DNA of 47,353 bases from an uncultured Sulfitobacter sp. (GTDB lineage: Bacteria; Pseudomonadota; Alphaproteobacteria; Rhodobacterales; Rhodobacteraceae). The stretch's first letter is position 1. Each line of letters begins with the position of its first letter. The stretch is taken from contig CAKZPD010000035.1 in assembly GCA_937138475.1 (NCBI GenBank), positions 1 through 47,353 on the forward strand, written 5' to 3'. Below the pieces are notes generated by a model. It worked only from the letters and a program-made list of their open reading frames with translations, made no database searches and was not told the origin of the DNA. The position numbers were made by a program, and so were the translations under genes. Below are positions 7,793 through 15,873 of this stretch, in pieces.

Positions 7793-8752
7793 ATGACATT
7801 GATCAACGTTCAGGTCGAAAAGATCACACAAGAAGCCGAGGGCATCCGCTCGTTCCTGCTGGCCAAGAAGGGGCTGCTCAAAATCCCACGCTATACGCCC
7901 GGCGCACATATCGACGTGCATTGCGGCGAGGGGATTATCCGGCAGTATTCGCTTTGCGGTGATCCCGCCGACCGCCGGCACCTGATGATTGCCGTGCGGC
8001 AGGTCGACCCCTCGCGTGGCGGCTCTGCCCTCATGCACCGCGCGGTGCAGGAAGGCGACCGGCTGGAGATCGGCGCGCCGCGCAACAACTTCCCGCTGAA
8101 CGAAACCGCACCGCACAGCGTGTTGCTGGCCGCCGGCATCGGGATCACCCCGATCATCGCAATGGCGGACCGGCTTCACCTGCTGGGCCGGTCTTTCGCG
8201 CTGCACTATTTCGCGCGCGCGCGCGAACATACCGCGTTTCGAAGGCGGCTGGCGCAGGGGGGCTATGCCGATCACGTCACATTCCATGAAGGGCTGGACG
8301 CAGCCGCAGTCGGCCAGGCGCTTGATGCCCTTCTTGCGCAGCCAGTGGAGAATGGACAGGTCTACATATGCGGCCCCGGTCCGTTCATGGATCGGGCCGA
8401 GGCCGCCGCGCAGGGGCGCTGGCCTCGGAACGCCATCAACCAAGAGCGTTTCGCCGCCAAACCTGCGTTGACCGGCGCGCCGACCAAACCGTTTTCGGTC
8501 AAACTTGCCCGCAGCGGCGTCACCCTTGACGTAGGCGCGGACGAGACAATTCTAGAGGTTCTGGAAGCACATGAAATCGACGCCGCATTCTCATGTGAAC
8601 AGGGCGTTTGCGGCACCTGTGTCACGGATGTTCTGGGCGGAACGCCGGACCACCGCGACAGCTTTCTCTCTGCCAGCCAGCGGTCGTCGGGCCGATTGAT
8701 GTGCATCTGCGTATCTCGCGCCGCGGATGACCATGTGGTGCTGGACCTTTGA
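7793..8752 (+). CDS. Flavin/[2Fe-2S] oxidoreductase (phthalate dioxygenase reductase / VanB type)
   Basis: This 319-aa single-chain reductase has RQYSLCGD (residues 50-57, flavin), AAGIGITPI (114-122, NAD-binding), ICGPGPFMD (192-200) and a C-terminal plant-type [2Fe-2S] site, CEQGVCGTC plus a distal Cys (Cys268, 273, 276, 304). It moves electrons from NAD(P)H to an oxygenase. No Rieske oxygenase lies beside it. The membrane di-iron protein at 5922-6950 is the only oxygenase candidate in the operon. It is the last intact gene of the unit; its stop is followed directly by the dhaK fragment. Confidence 0.85.
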   Translation: MTLINVQVEKITQEAEGIRSFLLAKKGLLKIPRYTPGAHIDVHCGEGIIRQYSLCGDPADRRHLMIAVRQVDPSRGGSALMHRAVQEGDRLEIGAPRNNFPLNETAPHSVLLAAGIGITPIIAMADRLHLLGRSFALHYFARAREHTAFRRRLAQGGYADHVTFHEGLDAAAVGQALDALLAQPVENGQVYICGPGPFMDRAEAAAQGRWPRNAINQERFAAKPALTGAPTKPFSVKLARSGVTLDVGADETILEVLEAHEIDAAFSCEQGVCGTCVTDVLGGTPDHRDSFLSASQRSSGRLMCICVSRAADDHVVLDL

Positions 8753-8756
8753 GGCC

Positions 8757-8845
8757 AAAAGTGGCGTTCTGGGGGGCGGCAAGCGGCACCCGGTGAATGA
8801 GAGCGCGGAGGAAATGCTCGACATGCTGATGGCCGACAAACCCGC
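8757..8845 (+). pseudogene. Truncated dhaK fragment
   Basis: Reading on from the reductase stop, the plus strand encodes GGGKRHPVNESAEEMLDMLMADKPA. This aligns with RRGKLRPVNEVTDEMIDMLMADKPA of the intact DhaK at 2196-3191, just after its catalytic-His motif. Similarity ends abruptly on both sides: on the left at the reductase stop, on the right at about 8842, about 30 bp from the end of the polyprenyl synthase gene. The DNA is close but not identical to the intact copy, so this is a remnant of a diverged second dhaK and not a recent duplication. It marks a rearrangement breakpoint. Confidence 0.7.
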
Positions 8846-8870
8846 CGGCGCGCTGATCGGCGCCTTGGGG

Positions 8871-9581
8871 TCAGGCGATTGCGCCAAAGCGGCGGTCGCG
8901 CAGGGCATAGGTTTGCAATAACTCAGCCAGCGTCTCTTTGGTGAAATCCGGCCAATGCAGGTCGACAAAGGCCAGCTCGCTGTAGGCGGCTTGCCAGAGC
9001 AGGAAATTGGACAGGCGCTTTTCCCCGGAGGTTCGTATGATCAAGTCGGGATCGGCGGTTCCTGCGGTGCCAAGCCGGTCCGAGATATCATTCTCCGACA
9101 GTTGCCCCAGATCAATTTGGCCGGACAGGGCGTCGCGGCCAAGGCGCTGCATGGCCTCCAACAACTCGGCGCGGCCGCCATAGTTGATCGCCAGCTGAAG
9201 CGTCAGCCCTTGATTGCCCTTGGTTCGGGTCTCGACGTCTTGCATGATCCGCACAAGCCCGGCAGGCAGCCCCGATCGGGCGCCGATAAACTTGATCCGC
9301 ACATCTTGCGCGTCAAGCGCGTCGGCCTGGTGCAGCAGCTCGGTGCGGAACAGGCGCATAAGGACCTGCACCTCGTATTTTGGGCGCTTCCAGTTCTCTG
9401 TCGAAAACGCATAAAGGGTCAAGGTTTCGATCCCAAGTCCCGGCGCGGCGGCAACAATGTCGCGCACGACTTTTGCCCCTTGGCGGTGGCCAAAACTTCT
9501 TGAACGGCCCCGCTCGGCCGCCCACCGGCCGTTGCCATCCATAATGATGCTAACGTGCCGTGGGCAATCAGTGATTTTCAT
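8871..9581 (-). CDS. uppS: Polyprenyl (undecaprenyl) diphosphate synthase, cis-prenyltransferase
   Basis: This 236-aa protein has the cis-prenyltransferase signature near its start, HVSIIMDGNGRWAAERGRSRSFGHRQGA. It is followed by LTLYAFSTENWKRP, QLAINYGGRAEL and the C-terminal DLIIRTSGEKRLSNFLLWQAAYSELAF. It condenses isopentenyl units onto farnesyl-PP to make the C55 lipid carrier in the cytoplasm. The start at 9581 (MKITDCPRH) is chosen over the longer reading because the extension overlaps the upstream gene and lacks family similarity. It lies 8 bp after the WecA/MraY-like gene, not beside frr, cdsA and dxr as the housekeeping copy usually does, so it may be a dedicated second synthase. 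Confidence 0.9.
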   Translation of the reverse strand: MKITDCPRHVSIIMDGNGRWAAERGRSRSFGHRQGAKVVRDIVAAAPGLGIETLTLYAFSTENWKRPKYEVQVLMRLFRTELLHQADALDAQDVRIKFIGARSGLPAGLVRIMQDVETRTKGNQGLTLQLAINYGGRAELLEAMQRLGRDALSGQIDLGQLSENDISDRLGTAGTADPDLIIRTSGEKRLSNFLLWQAAYSELAFVDLHWPDFTKETLAELLQTYALRDRRFGAIA

Positions 9582-9589
9582 GTGTGACC

Positions 9590-10777
9590 CTACTTCGCGG
9601 CGGCTTTGGCGATTTGGCCAGACAATGCGGGATCCGCCGGCGTGTGGCGGGGCGATGTTGGGATGCTGTGCGGCGGGCGTCTGTGATGCCGATTTCTTGG
9701 GCGCGCGGCCATTTTGCCGGCCCATTGCATCCCGGCCCTATAGGTTGCGGCAAACAGCACGGCAAACCCCAGGCATGCGAAGGCCGCAGCCTTGGCATGG
9801 GTGGCCAGGGCAATTCCGGCAACCATCGGCGCCAGGGCAAGGGGCAAAGTGATCATCGTCGCCAGCGGGTTGGTCAACCGGCGTTTCTTGCGCCCAAAAA
9901 ATTTGATTTCGACCGCGCGCATGACCAATTGATGAAAATGCAGCCGGTCGGGATGGGAAATCGGCCTTCCCAGATGGGCGCGCCGATAGATCGCCAACAG
10001 GGTGTCGGCCACGGGCCAGAAAAAAATCAAAAGCATGGCCCAAGGCGTGATCTGGGGGCTGTTCCAGACGATTGAAATAGCGGTCCAAACCAGAACATGG
10101 CCAATGACATAGGCGCCGGCATCGCCAAGAAATATCCTGCCAAGGGGAAAGTTCAGCACCAAGAACCCAAGAATGGCAGCACCAAGGAGCACGAGCGCGT
10201 CGCGGTGCCCAACAAGGCCCGCCTGTTGTGCGATCACGGCCAGGGCAATCGCCGCAGCGACTGCGGTAAAGCCGGCAAGGCCGTTTAACCCGTCAATCAG
10301 GTTGAATGCGTGGCTGATGCCAACGGCCAGAAAAATCGAAAACCCGATGGCGAATGGCGCCCATTGCATGGCGGTATTCAGACCGGGAACCCCGGCGCGC
10401 GGCAGCCATTGGCTTACCAAGGCGATGAACAGGGCGCCGGAAACTGCCGCTGCAATCAAGCGCAATCTGGGGCTGGCGAAAAAGCCCAGATCCTCGGCCA
10501 GGCCGACAATAAGCACCGGCGTAAGGCTGACAAGCAGATGGACGTGGTTCAGGCCGCTGTCTGCGTCGCTTGGCCAGAGCAGCGTGCCCAGGGCAAAGGA
10601 TGCCACAACCGCCACGCCGCCAATGCGCGGTGCGCGCGCCACATGCGCAGATTGCACCGCCGCCAAATCGTTCCGGCGGCCTTGTTCAAGAAATCGGTTT
10701 CCAAAAATGACAATCGCTGCACTTATTAAAAAGGATACGGTTAAAACTTCAGCTGCCTGTATATATAATACAGTCAA
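9590..10777 (-). CDS. WecA/MraY-family polyprenyl-phosphate sugar-1-phosphate transferase
   Basis: This roughly 395-aa polytopic membrane protein has family motifs HVARAPRIGGVAV near the N-terminus, FNLIDGLNGLAGFTA (Mg-binding loop) and GRIFLGDAGAYVIG. It has about ten hydrophobic spans and a basic, disordered C-terminal tail. It transfers a sugar-1-phosphate from a UDP-sugar to the undecaprenyl-phosphate made by its partner, starting a surface polysaccharide. No in-frame ATG precedes the conserved part. The best start is TTG at 10777, with GGGAGAG a few bases upstream. No other polysaccharide genes lie nearby, so the polymer is unknown. Confidence 0.8.
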   Translation of the reverse strand: MTVLYIQAAEVLTVSFLISAAIVIFGNRFLEQGRRNDLAAVQSAHVARAPRIGGVAVVASFALGTLLWPSDADSGLNHVHLLVSLTPVLIVGLAEDLGFFASPRLRLIAAAVSGALFIALVSQWLPRAGVPGLNTAMQWAPFAIGFSIFLAVGISHAFNLIDGLNGLAGFTAVAAAIALAVIAQQAGLVGHRDALVLLGAAILGFLVLNFPLGRIFLGDAGAYVIGHVLVWTAISIVWNSPQITPWAMLLIFFWPVADTLLAIYRRAHLGRPISHPDRLHFHQLVMRAVEIKFFGRKKRRLTNPLATMITLPLALAPMVAGIALATHAKAAAFACLGFAVLFAATYRAGMQWAGKMAARPRNRHHRRPPHSIPTSPRHTPADPALSGQIAKAAAK

Positions 10778-11114
10778 TGCAACTCTCCCGTGCTTAATAT
10801 TTCACCACTATCGCGTATGGTGAAATTGTTCAATCATGAATTGCGGCAATTAGGCGGGTATTCGGCGCGCGCGCTGGGGATTTTGCGGCCACCCGCGCAG
10901 TATGTCGCGGGGGTGGTTCAATCGCTCTGGACTTGGGGGGGATATCGCTCCAACATCGCGCGGCGCTCGGGCCTTTGCGGTGCCGGTCATCGCGGGGGCA
11001 TTATCGGGCGTGTTCCAAATTGGGGAAACCTATCGGGGGCTTAGGGGGCGTCAGGGCGGCCTTGGGGCTTTGGCGGGGTGGTTTGTTGATGACTGACAAG
11101 ATGGTGGTCTGACT
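10778..11114. other. Intergenic region without a supported gene
   Basis: Between the divergent WecA-like gene and hpsN. Short open frames exist on the plus strand (10790-11044 and 10902-11096) but have no convincing ribosome site, hydrophobic pattern or family motif. The first 30 bases hold the ribosome site of the minus-strand gene. The region probably carries the two divergent promoters; no clear operator was found. Confidence 0.4.
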
Positions 11115-12422
11115 ATGGCGTGTGAATATTTGAAACGGGCGGTGAAAACGGCGCAATCTGATGCTTTGGATGTGCACGGAACCGTCAAGACCATTCTGGA
11201 CGAGATAGAAGCCGGCGGCGACGCCAAGGCGCTGGAATATGCCGCCAAGTTCGACAAATACGACGGCAATATCATCCTGACCCAATCCGAAATCGACGCC
11301 GCCTGTGCGCTGGTTCCGCAAAAGCTGAAAGATGACATTGATTTCGCCCATGACAACGTGCGCCGGTTTGCCCAGGCACAGAAAGCCACCGTTTGCGATA
11401 TGGAATACGAGGTGGTGCCGGGGTTGATCGCCGGGCAAAAGGCGATCCCGGTGCAGGCGGCGGGCTGTTATGTGCCGGGCGGACGTTACAGCCACATCGC
11501 CAGCGCCATCATGACGGTGACAACCGCCAAGGTCGCAGGGTGCGGCCATATCATCGCCACGTCTCCGCCGCGGCCGGGGGTGGGGGTGCCGCCGGCGATC
11601 GTTTACGCGGCGCATAAATGCGGCGCCGACACCATCATGGCGCTGGGCGGGGTGCAGGGTGTGGCGGCGATGACCTTTGGCCTGTTCGGTTTGCCAAAGG
11701 CGAATATTCTTGTCGGGCCGGGCAATCAATTCGTGGCCGAGGCCAAGCGGATTTTGTTCGGGCGCGTGGGGATCGACATGATCGCAGGCCCAACCGACAG
11801 TTTGATCCTGGCCGATGGGTCGGCCGATCCGCATATCGTCGCGACCGATTTGGTCAGCCAGGCGGAACACGGGTATAATTCCCCGGTCTGGCTGGTCACG
11901 GATGACCGGGCGCTGGCGCTGGATGTGATGGCGCGGGTGCCTGCGCTGATTGCCGATCTGCCCGCGCTGAACCGCGACAATGCCGCCGCCGCGTGGCGCG
12001 ATTTTGCCGAGGTGATCTTGTGCGGCACCCGCGAGGAAATGGCCCAGGTGTCTGATGACTATGCGCCCGAGCACCTGACCGTTCAGGCGCAGGATCTGCC
12101 GTGGTGGCGCGATCGCCTAAGCTGTTATGGATCGCTGTTCCTGGGCGAAGAAACCACCGTGTCTTATGGGGACAAGGCCGCCGGGACCAATCATGTGCTG
12201 CCCACATCGGGGGCGGCGTCCTATACCGGGGGGCTGTCCGTGCACAAATACATGAAGATCGTCACCTGGCAACAATCCACCCGCGAAGGATCAAAACGGG
12301 TGGCCGAAGCCACAGCCCGGATCAGCCGGCTGGAAGGGATGGAAGGCCATGCCCGCGCTGCGGATGTGCGCCTTGCCAAGTATTTCCCGGATGAGAAATT
12401 TGACCTAATGTCCGGTGAATAA
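11115..12422 (+). CDS. hpsN: Sulfopropanediol 3-dehydrogenase HpsN (histidinol dehydrogenase superfamily)
   Basis: This 435-aa protein has the histidinol-dehydrogenase fold: AAGCYVPGGRY, VGPGNQFVAEAKRILFG, VSQAEHGYNS (Zn ligands Gln/His), DYAPEHLTVQ (catalytic Glu-His), GDKAAGTNHVLPT and SVHKYMK. It is not taken as HisD because the operon continues with both subunits of sulfopyruvate decarboxylase. That matches the (R)-2,3-dihydroxypropane-1-sulfonate (DHPS) pathway, in which HpsN oxidises DHPS with two NAD+ to (R)-sulfolactate. DHPS is an abundant algal sulfonate used by roseobacters. The transporter, the other hps dehydrogenases, slc genes and xsc are not in this window. Confidence 0.85.
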   Translation: MACEYLKRAVKTAQSDALDVHGTVKTILDEIEAGGDAKALEYAAKFDKYDGNIILTQSEIDAACALVPQKLKDDIDFAHDNVRRFAQAQKATVCDMEYEVVPGLIAGQKAIPVQAAGCYVPGGRYSHIASAIMTVTTAKVAGCGHIIATSPPRPGVGVPPAIVYAAHKCGADTIMALGGVQGVAAMTFGLFGLPKANILVGPGNQFVAEAKRILFGRVGIDMIAGPTDSLILADGSADPHIVATDLVSQAEHGYNSPVWLVTDDRALALDVMARVPALIADLPALNRDNAAAAWRDFAEVILCGTREEMAQVSDDYAPEHLTVQAQDLPWWRDRLSCYGSLFLGEETTVSYGDKAAGTNHVLPTSGAASYTGGLSVHKYMKIVTWQQSTREGSKRVAEATARISRLEGMEGHARAADVRLAKYFPDEKFDLMSGE

Positions 12423-12529
12423 TCCCGCTTTTTTGCGGATCAAAGGCGGGGCGATTGGTCTGCGCCCCCCCCCCACGCGTATTTTGCCCCGCCCAACCTG
12501 ATGCGGGCGCCAATCCAAAGGAGCGAGTT

Positions 12530-13036
12530 TTGAACATCGACAAGAAAATCGTGGACGATCTGGTGGCGAATGACGTGTCATTCATCACCACGGTGCCCTG
12601 CAAGCAATTGGCCGGGGTGATCGAAGAGGTCGACCGCCGCGAGGGGATTTTGCATGTGCCCTCGAACAAGGAAGACGAAGGCATGGGCCTGTGCGCCGGC
12701 GCCTGGATGGGCGGCAAACGCCCCGCCATCATCATGCAAAACACCGCCATCGGCGTGACGATCAACACCCTTGCCACCTTGATCCAATATTACCGGATGC
12801 CCCTGCCGATGCTGATCAGCTATCGCGGTGAGCTGCGCGAGCCGGTGGCCTGCCAGGTTGAAATGGCCGTGCACACCAAGGCGCTGCTGGCCCAGCTGAA
12901 CATCCCGACCTATCATTTTCACCATCAGTCCGACGCGGCCGAGCTGGACGAGATCCTGAAATACACATTCATGTGCAACAAACCCGTGGCAATCCTGACC
13001 GATGCCAATTTCTGGGGAGGCTATGGCGACCAATGA
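12530..13036 (+). CDS. comD: Sulfopyruvate decarboxylase, alpha subunit
   Basis: This 168-aa protein is the N-terminal (PYR) half of a two-subunit thiamine-diphosphate decarboxylase: FITTVPCKQLAGVIEEV, PSNKEDEGMGLCAGAWMGGKRPAIIMQN, LPMLISYRGE. The conserved Glu of NKEDEG activates ThDP. The start is a TTG at 12530, with AAGGAG 6 nt upstream; there is no nearer ATG that keeps the full domain. It overlaps comE by ATGA. Together they decarboxylate 3-sulfopyruvate to sulfoacetaldehyde. A run of ten C (12465-12474) lies upstream, between hpsN and this gene. Confidence 0.88.
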   Translation: MNIDKKIVDDLVANDVSFITTVPCKQLAGVIEEVDRREGILHVPSNKEDEGMGLCAGAWMGGKRPAIIMQNTAIGVTINTLATLIQYYRMPLPMLISYRGELREPVACQVEMAVHTKALLAQLNIPTYHFHHQSDAAELDEILKYTFMCNKPVAILTDANFWGGYGDQ

Positions 13037-13587
13037 TCCGTTCTGAAATCCTGCGCGAAATCGCGCCCATTCTGCGTGACCAACTGGTGATCTGTAACAT
13101 CGGCATTCCCAGCCAAGAACTGCACGCCATCGACGATCAGCCCAGCAATTTCTATATGTTGGGGACCATGGGCCTTGCGTCGTCCATCGGGCTGGGGTTG
13201 GCGCTGGCGCAACCCAAGACGGTGATTGCCATTGATGGGGACGGGTCGGTGCTGACCAATCTGGGCACCTTGCCCACCATCGCCAACAACGTGGCCGATA
13301 ACTATATCCTGTTGATCATCGACAACGGATCCTATGGGTCAACCGGCGATCAGCCGACCTATGCGGGCAAAAAGACATCGCTGGCGGCGGTGGCCCAGGC
13401 CTGTGGCTGCGAGCGGGTGATCGAATGCCAGGCCGAGGACACAGGCGCCGTTTTGCAAGCGGCGATCGATGCCCGGCAGATGACGGTGATTGTCTGCAAA
13501 TGCGACAGCGGCAATGCCAAGATGCCGGTGATCACCATGGACCCGGTGGTGATCAAGGATCGCTTTATGAAAGCGGTCCAGGCCTGA
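13033..13587 (+). CDS. comE: Sulfopyruvate decarboxylase, beta subunit
   Basis: This 184-aa protein is the C-terminal (PP) half of the decarboxylase. It has GTMGLASSIGLGLALA and the ThDP-binding motif AIDGDGSVLTNLG followed about 25 residues later by IIDNGSYGSTGDQPT. The ATG overlaps the comD stop. Product sulfoacetaldehyde would normally be cleaved by Xsc to acetyl-phosphate and sulfite; xsc is not in the window. The reading ComDE over other split ThDP enzymes rests on motif spacing plus the hpsN partner. Confidence 0.88.
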   Translation: MIRSEILREIAPILRDQLVICNIGIPSQELHAIDDQPSNFYMLGTMGLASSIGLGLALAQPKTVIAIDGDGSVLTNLGTLPTIANNVADNYILLIIDNGSYGSTGDQPTYAGKKTSLAAVAQACGCERVIECQAEDTGAVLQAAIDARQMTVIVCKCDSGNAKMPVITMDPVVIKDRFMKAVQA

Positions 13588-13599
13588 TCGCGCCTCTGC

Positions 13600-13619
13600 G
13601 CCGGGCGGAAGCGCCCGGC
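13600..13619 (+). terminator. Hairpin after comE
   Basis: An 8-bp perfect GC stem (13600-13607 with 13612-13619) with a GAAG loop lies 13 nt after the comE stop. It is followed by only a short T stretch, so it may act with Rho or as a 3'-end stabiliser. Confidence 0.5.
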
Positions 13620-13715
13620 CGGTTTCGCCCCATGCGCCCCGCCCTGTGATGCGGCAGGGCCGACCAAGCGCAAGACCGCTTGACCAAAGCCCAAAACAGC
13701 GACATATGCGCAGTC

Positions 13716-15515
13716 ATGACACCGCTTTCACATATCCGCAATTTCTCGATTGTTGCTCATATCGACCACGGGAAATCCACGCTTGCCGACCGGCTTATCC
13801 AATCCACCAACACTGTGGCGGATCGGGATATGAAAGAGCAGATGCTCGATAGTATGGACATCGAGCGCGAGCGCGGCATCACCATCAAGGCCCAGACCGT
13901 TCGCATCAACTATGTTGCCAAGAACGGCGAAGAATATGTGCTGAACCTGATCGACACGCCAGGCCATGTGGATTTCGCCTATGAGGTGTCGCGGTCGATG
14001 CGCGCGGTCGAAGGATCGCTTTTGGTGGTGGACAGCACCCAAGGGGTTGAGGCCCAGACCCTTGCCAATGTCTATCACGCCATCGAGGCAGATCACGACA
14101 TCGTGCCGGTGCTGAACAAAATCGACCTGCCGGCGGCGGATTGTGACCGCGTGGCCGAACAGATCGAAGACGTGATTGGCATTGATGCCTCGGACGCCAT
14201 TCGCGTGTCGGCCAAAACTGGCATCGGCATTGCCGAAACCCTCGAGGCGATTGTGCAAAAACTGCCCGCGCCCAAGGGGGAACGCGATGCGCCGCTCAAG
14301 GCGATGCTGGTGGACAGCTGGTATGACAGCTATCTTGGCGTAATCGTTCTGGTGCGGATCATGGACGGGGTGCTGAAAAAGGGCGACCGTATCCGGATGC
14401 TGTCGAATGGCACCGTGCATCACGTCGACCGGATCGGCGTGTTCCGCCCGCAGATGACCGTGATTGATGAACTGGGGCCGGGCGAGCTTGGCTTTCTGAC
14501 CGCGTCGATCAAACAGGTGCGCGACACCCGCGTTGGCGACACGATCACCCACGAAAAGAAAGGCACCGATGTGGCACTGCCGGGGTTCAAACCGGCGCAG
14601 CCCGTGGTGTTCTGCGGGCTGTTTCCCGTGGACAGCGCCGAATTCGAAGACCTGCGCGACGCGATTGAAAAGCTGGCCCTGAACGATGCCTCGTTCAGCT
14701 TTGAAATGGAAACATCTGCGGCGCTGGGCTTTGGCTTTCGCTGCGGGTTCCTGGGCCTGCTGCACCTTGAGGTCATTCGCGACCGGATCGAACGGGAATA
14801 CGATATTGATCTGATCACCACCGCGCCGTCGGTCATCTATGATATCCATATGCGCGATGGGTCGGTCATGCAGTTGCACAACCCGGCCGATATGCCGGAC
14901 CTGACTTTGGTCGATCACCTGGAAGAACCCCGGATCAAGGCGACCATTCTGGTGCCCGACGATTTCCTTGGCGATGTGCTTAAACTCTGCCAGGATCGGC
15001 GCGGCATCCAGCAGGATCTGACCTATGCCGGATCGCGCGCCATGGTGGTCTATGATCTGCCCCTGAACGAGGTGGTATTTGATTTCTATGACCGGCTGAA
15101 ATCCGTGACCAAGGGCTATGCGTCCTTTGATTACCAGATGATCGGCTATCGTCAGGATGCGCTGGTCAAGATGTCGATCTTGGTGAACGATGAACCTGTG
15201 GACGCGCTGTCAACCATGGTTCACCGCGACCGCGCGGAAACGCGGGGCAGGGCGATGGTGGAAAAGCTCAAGGATCTGATCCCGCGCCATATGTTCAAAA
15301 TCCCGATTCAGGCGGCCATCGGCGGCAAAGTCATCGCCCGCGAAACCCTGTCGGCGATGCGCAAGGACGTGACGGCCAAATGCTATGGCGGCGATGCGAC
15401 GCGCAAGCGCAAGCTGCTGGACAAGCAAAAAGCCGGCAAGAAGAAAATGCGCCAATTCGGCAAGGTCGACATCCCGCAAGAGGCGTTCATTTCCGCGCTC
15501 AAGATGGACGGCTAA
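13716..15515 (+). CDS. lepA: Elongation factor 4 (back-translocating GTPase LepA)
   Basis: This 599-aa GTPase starts [27 protein letters not shown] (P-loop AHIDHGKST). It has ERERGITIK (switch I), DTPGHVDF (G3), NKIDLP (G4), then domains II and III, EF-G-like domain V and the LepA-specific C-terminus ([25 protein letters not shown]). Length equals the usual 599 residues. The start at 13716 is preferred because the N-terminal extension from 13680 has no family match. Housekeeping role on the ribosome. Confidence 0.97.
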   Translation: MTPLSHIRNFSIVAHIDHGKSTLADRLIQSTNTVADRDMKEQMLDSMDIERERGITIKAQTVRINYVAKNGEEYVLNLIDTPGHVDFAYEVSRSMRAVEGSLLVVDSTQGVEAQTLANVYHAIEADHDIVPVLNKIDLPAADCDRVAEQIEDVIGIDASDAIRVSAKTGIGIAETLEAIVQKLPAPKGERDAPLKAMLVDSWYDSYLGVIVLVRIMDGVLKKGDRIRMLSNGTVHHVDRIGVFRPQMTVIDELGPGELGFLTASIKQVRDTRVGDTITHEKKGTDVALPGFKPAQPVVFCGLFPVDSAEFEDLRDAIEKLALNDASFSFEMETSAALGFGFRCGFLGLLHLEVIRDRIEREYDIDLITTAPSVIYDIHMRDGSVMQLHNPADMPDLTLVDHLEEPRIKATILVPDDFLGDVLKLCQDRRGIQQDLTYAGSRAMVVYDLPLNEVVFDFYDRLKSVTKGYASFDYQMIGYRQDALVKMSILVNDEPVDALSTMVHRDRAETRGRAMVEKLKDLIPRHMFKIPIQAAIGGKVIARETLSAMRKDVTAKCYGGDATRKRKLLDKQKAGKKKMRQFGKVDIPQEAFISALKMDG

Positions 15516-15579
15516 GGCCGCCCCAGACCGCGTGGCGCCCCGGCGCCATCACCGCGCCACCCCGGCAATAATGCCCAGC

Positions 15580-15618
15580 CCAGACAGGGGTGTAAATTTC
15601 CCTTACACCCCTGTCTGG
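15580..15618. repeat. Perfect 16-bp inverted repeat after lepA
   Basis: Arms 15580-15595 and 15603-15618 are perfectly complementary over 16 bp (left arm CCAGACAGGGGTGTAA) around a 7-nt loop. There is no T-run, so it is not a standard intrinsic terminator. The inner TGTAA-N7-TTACA could be a protein-binding palindrome. It could also be a Rho-assisted terminator or RNA 3'-end hairpin for lepA. Confidence 0.7.
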
Positions 15619-15758
15619 CGCGGCATTGACCCACAGGCGATTGGCCTGACATCGGCCATATCCCCGCCGGTCTGGCCCGCCCCCCATCCGCCCCGATTTC
15701 CCCAAGCCAACAATTTCCCCCTCAATGAAAATTATTCCGGATTTTCGCAAATGAGGTC

Positions 15759-15787
15759 TTGCGCGCTCTGCCCTATCGTCTTAATTA
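15759..15787 (+). promoter_or_regulatory. Putative promoter of tRNA-Gln
   Basis: TTGCGC (15759-15764), a 17-nt spacer, then TAATTA (15782-15787), 12 nt before the mature tRNA 5' end. Spacing suits a sigma-70 promoter. Confidence 0.5.
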
Positions 15788-15798
15788 CCGCCGCACGT

Positions 15799-15873
15799 TG
15801 GGATGTAGCCAAGTGGTAAGGCAACTGTTTTTGGTACAGTGTACCGTAGGTTCGAATCCTACCATCCCAGCCA
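15799..15873 (+). tRNA. tRNA-Gln (anticodon TTG)
   Basis: A full cloverleaf is visible. The acceptor stem pairs TGGGATG (15799-15805) with CATCCCA (15863-15869), followed by discriminator G and an encoded CCA (15871-15873). The anticodon stem pairs ACTGT with ACAGT around the loop TTTTGGT, giving TTG at positions 34-36. The T-arm contains GGTTCGAATCC. It reads CAA and, by wobble, CAG glutamine codons. Confidence 0.95.

Noticed and set aside
8211..8226. CG dinucleotide run as a Z-DNA or repeat element
   Set aside because: It lies inside a conserved reading frame and is explained by Ala/Arg codons.
10902..11096. Small plus-strand gene before hpsN
   Set aside because: No ribosome site, low-complexity Gly/Arg composition, no motif.
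11115..12422. Histidinol dehydrogenase (hisD)
   Set aside because: Same fold, but operon context with comDE and absence of his genes favour HpsN.
13728..14918. 396-codon minus-strand frame opposite lepA
   Set aside because: lepA is unambiguous on the plus strand; the antisense frame is rich in His/Arg with no motif.
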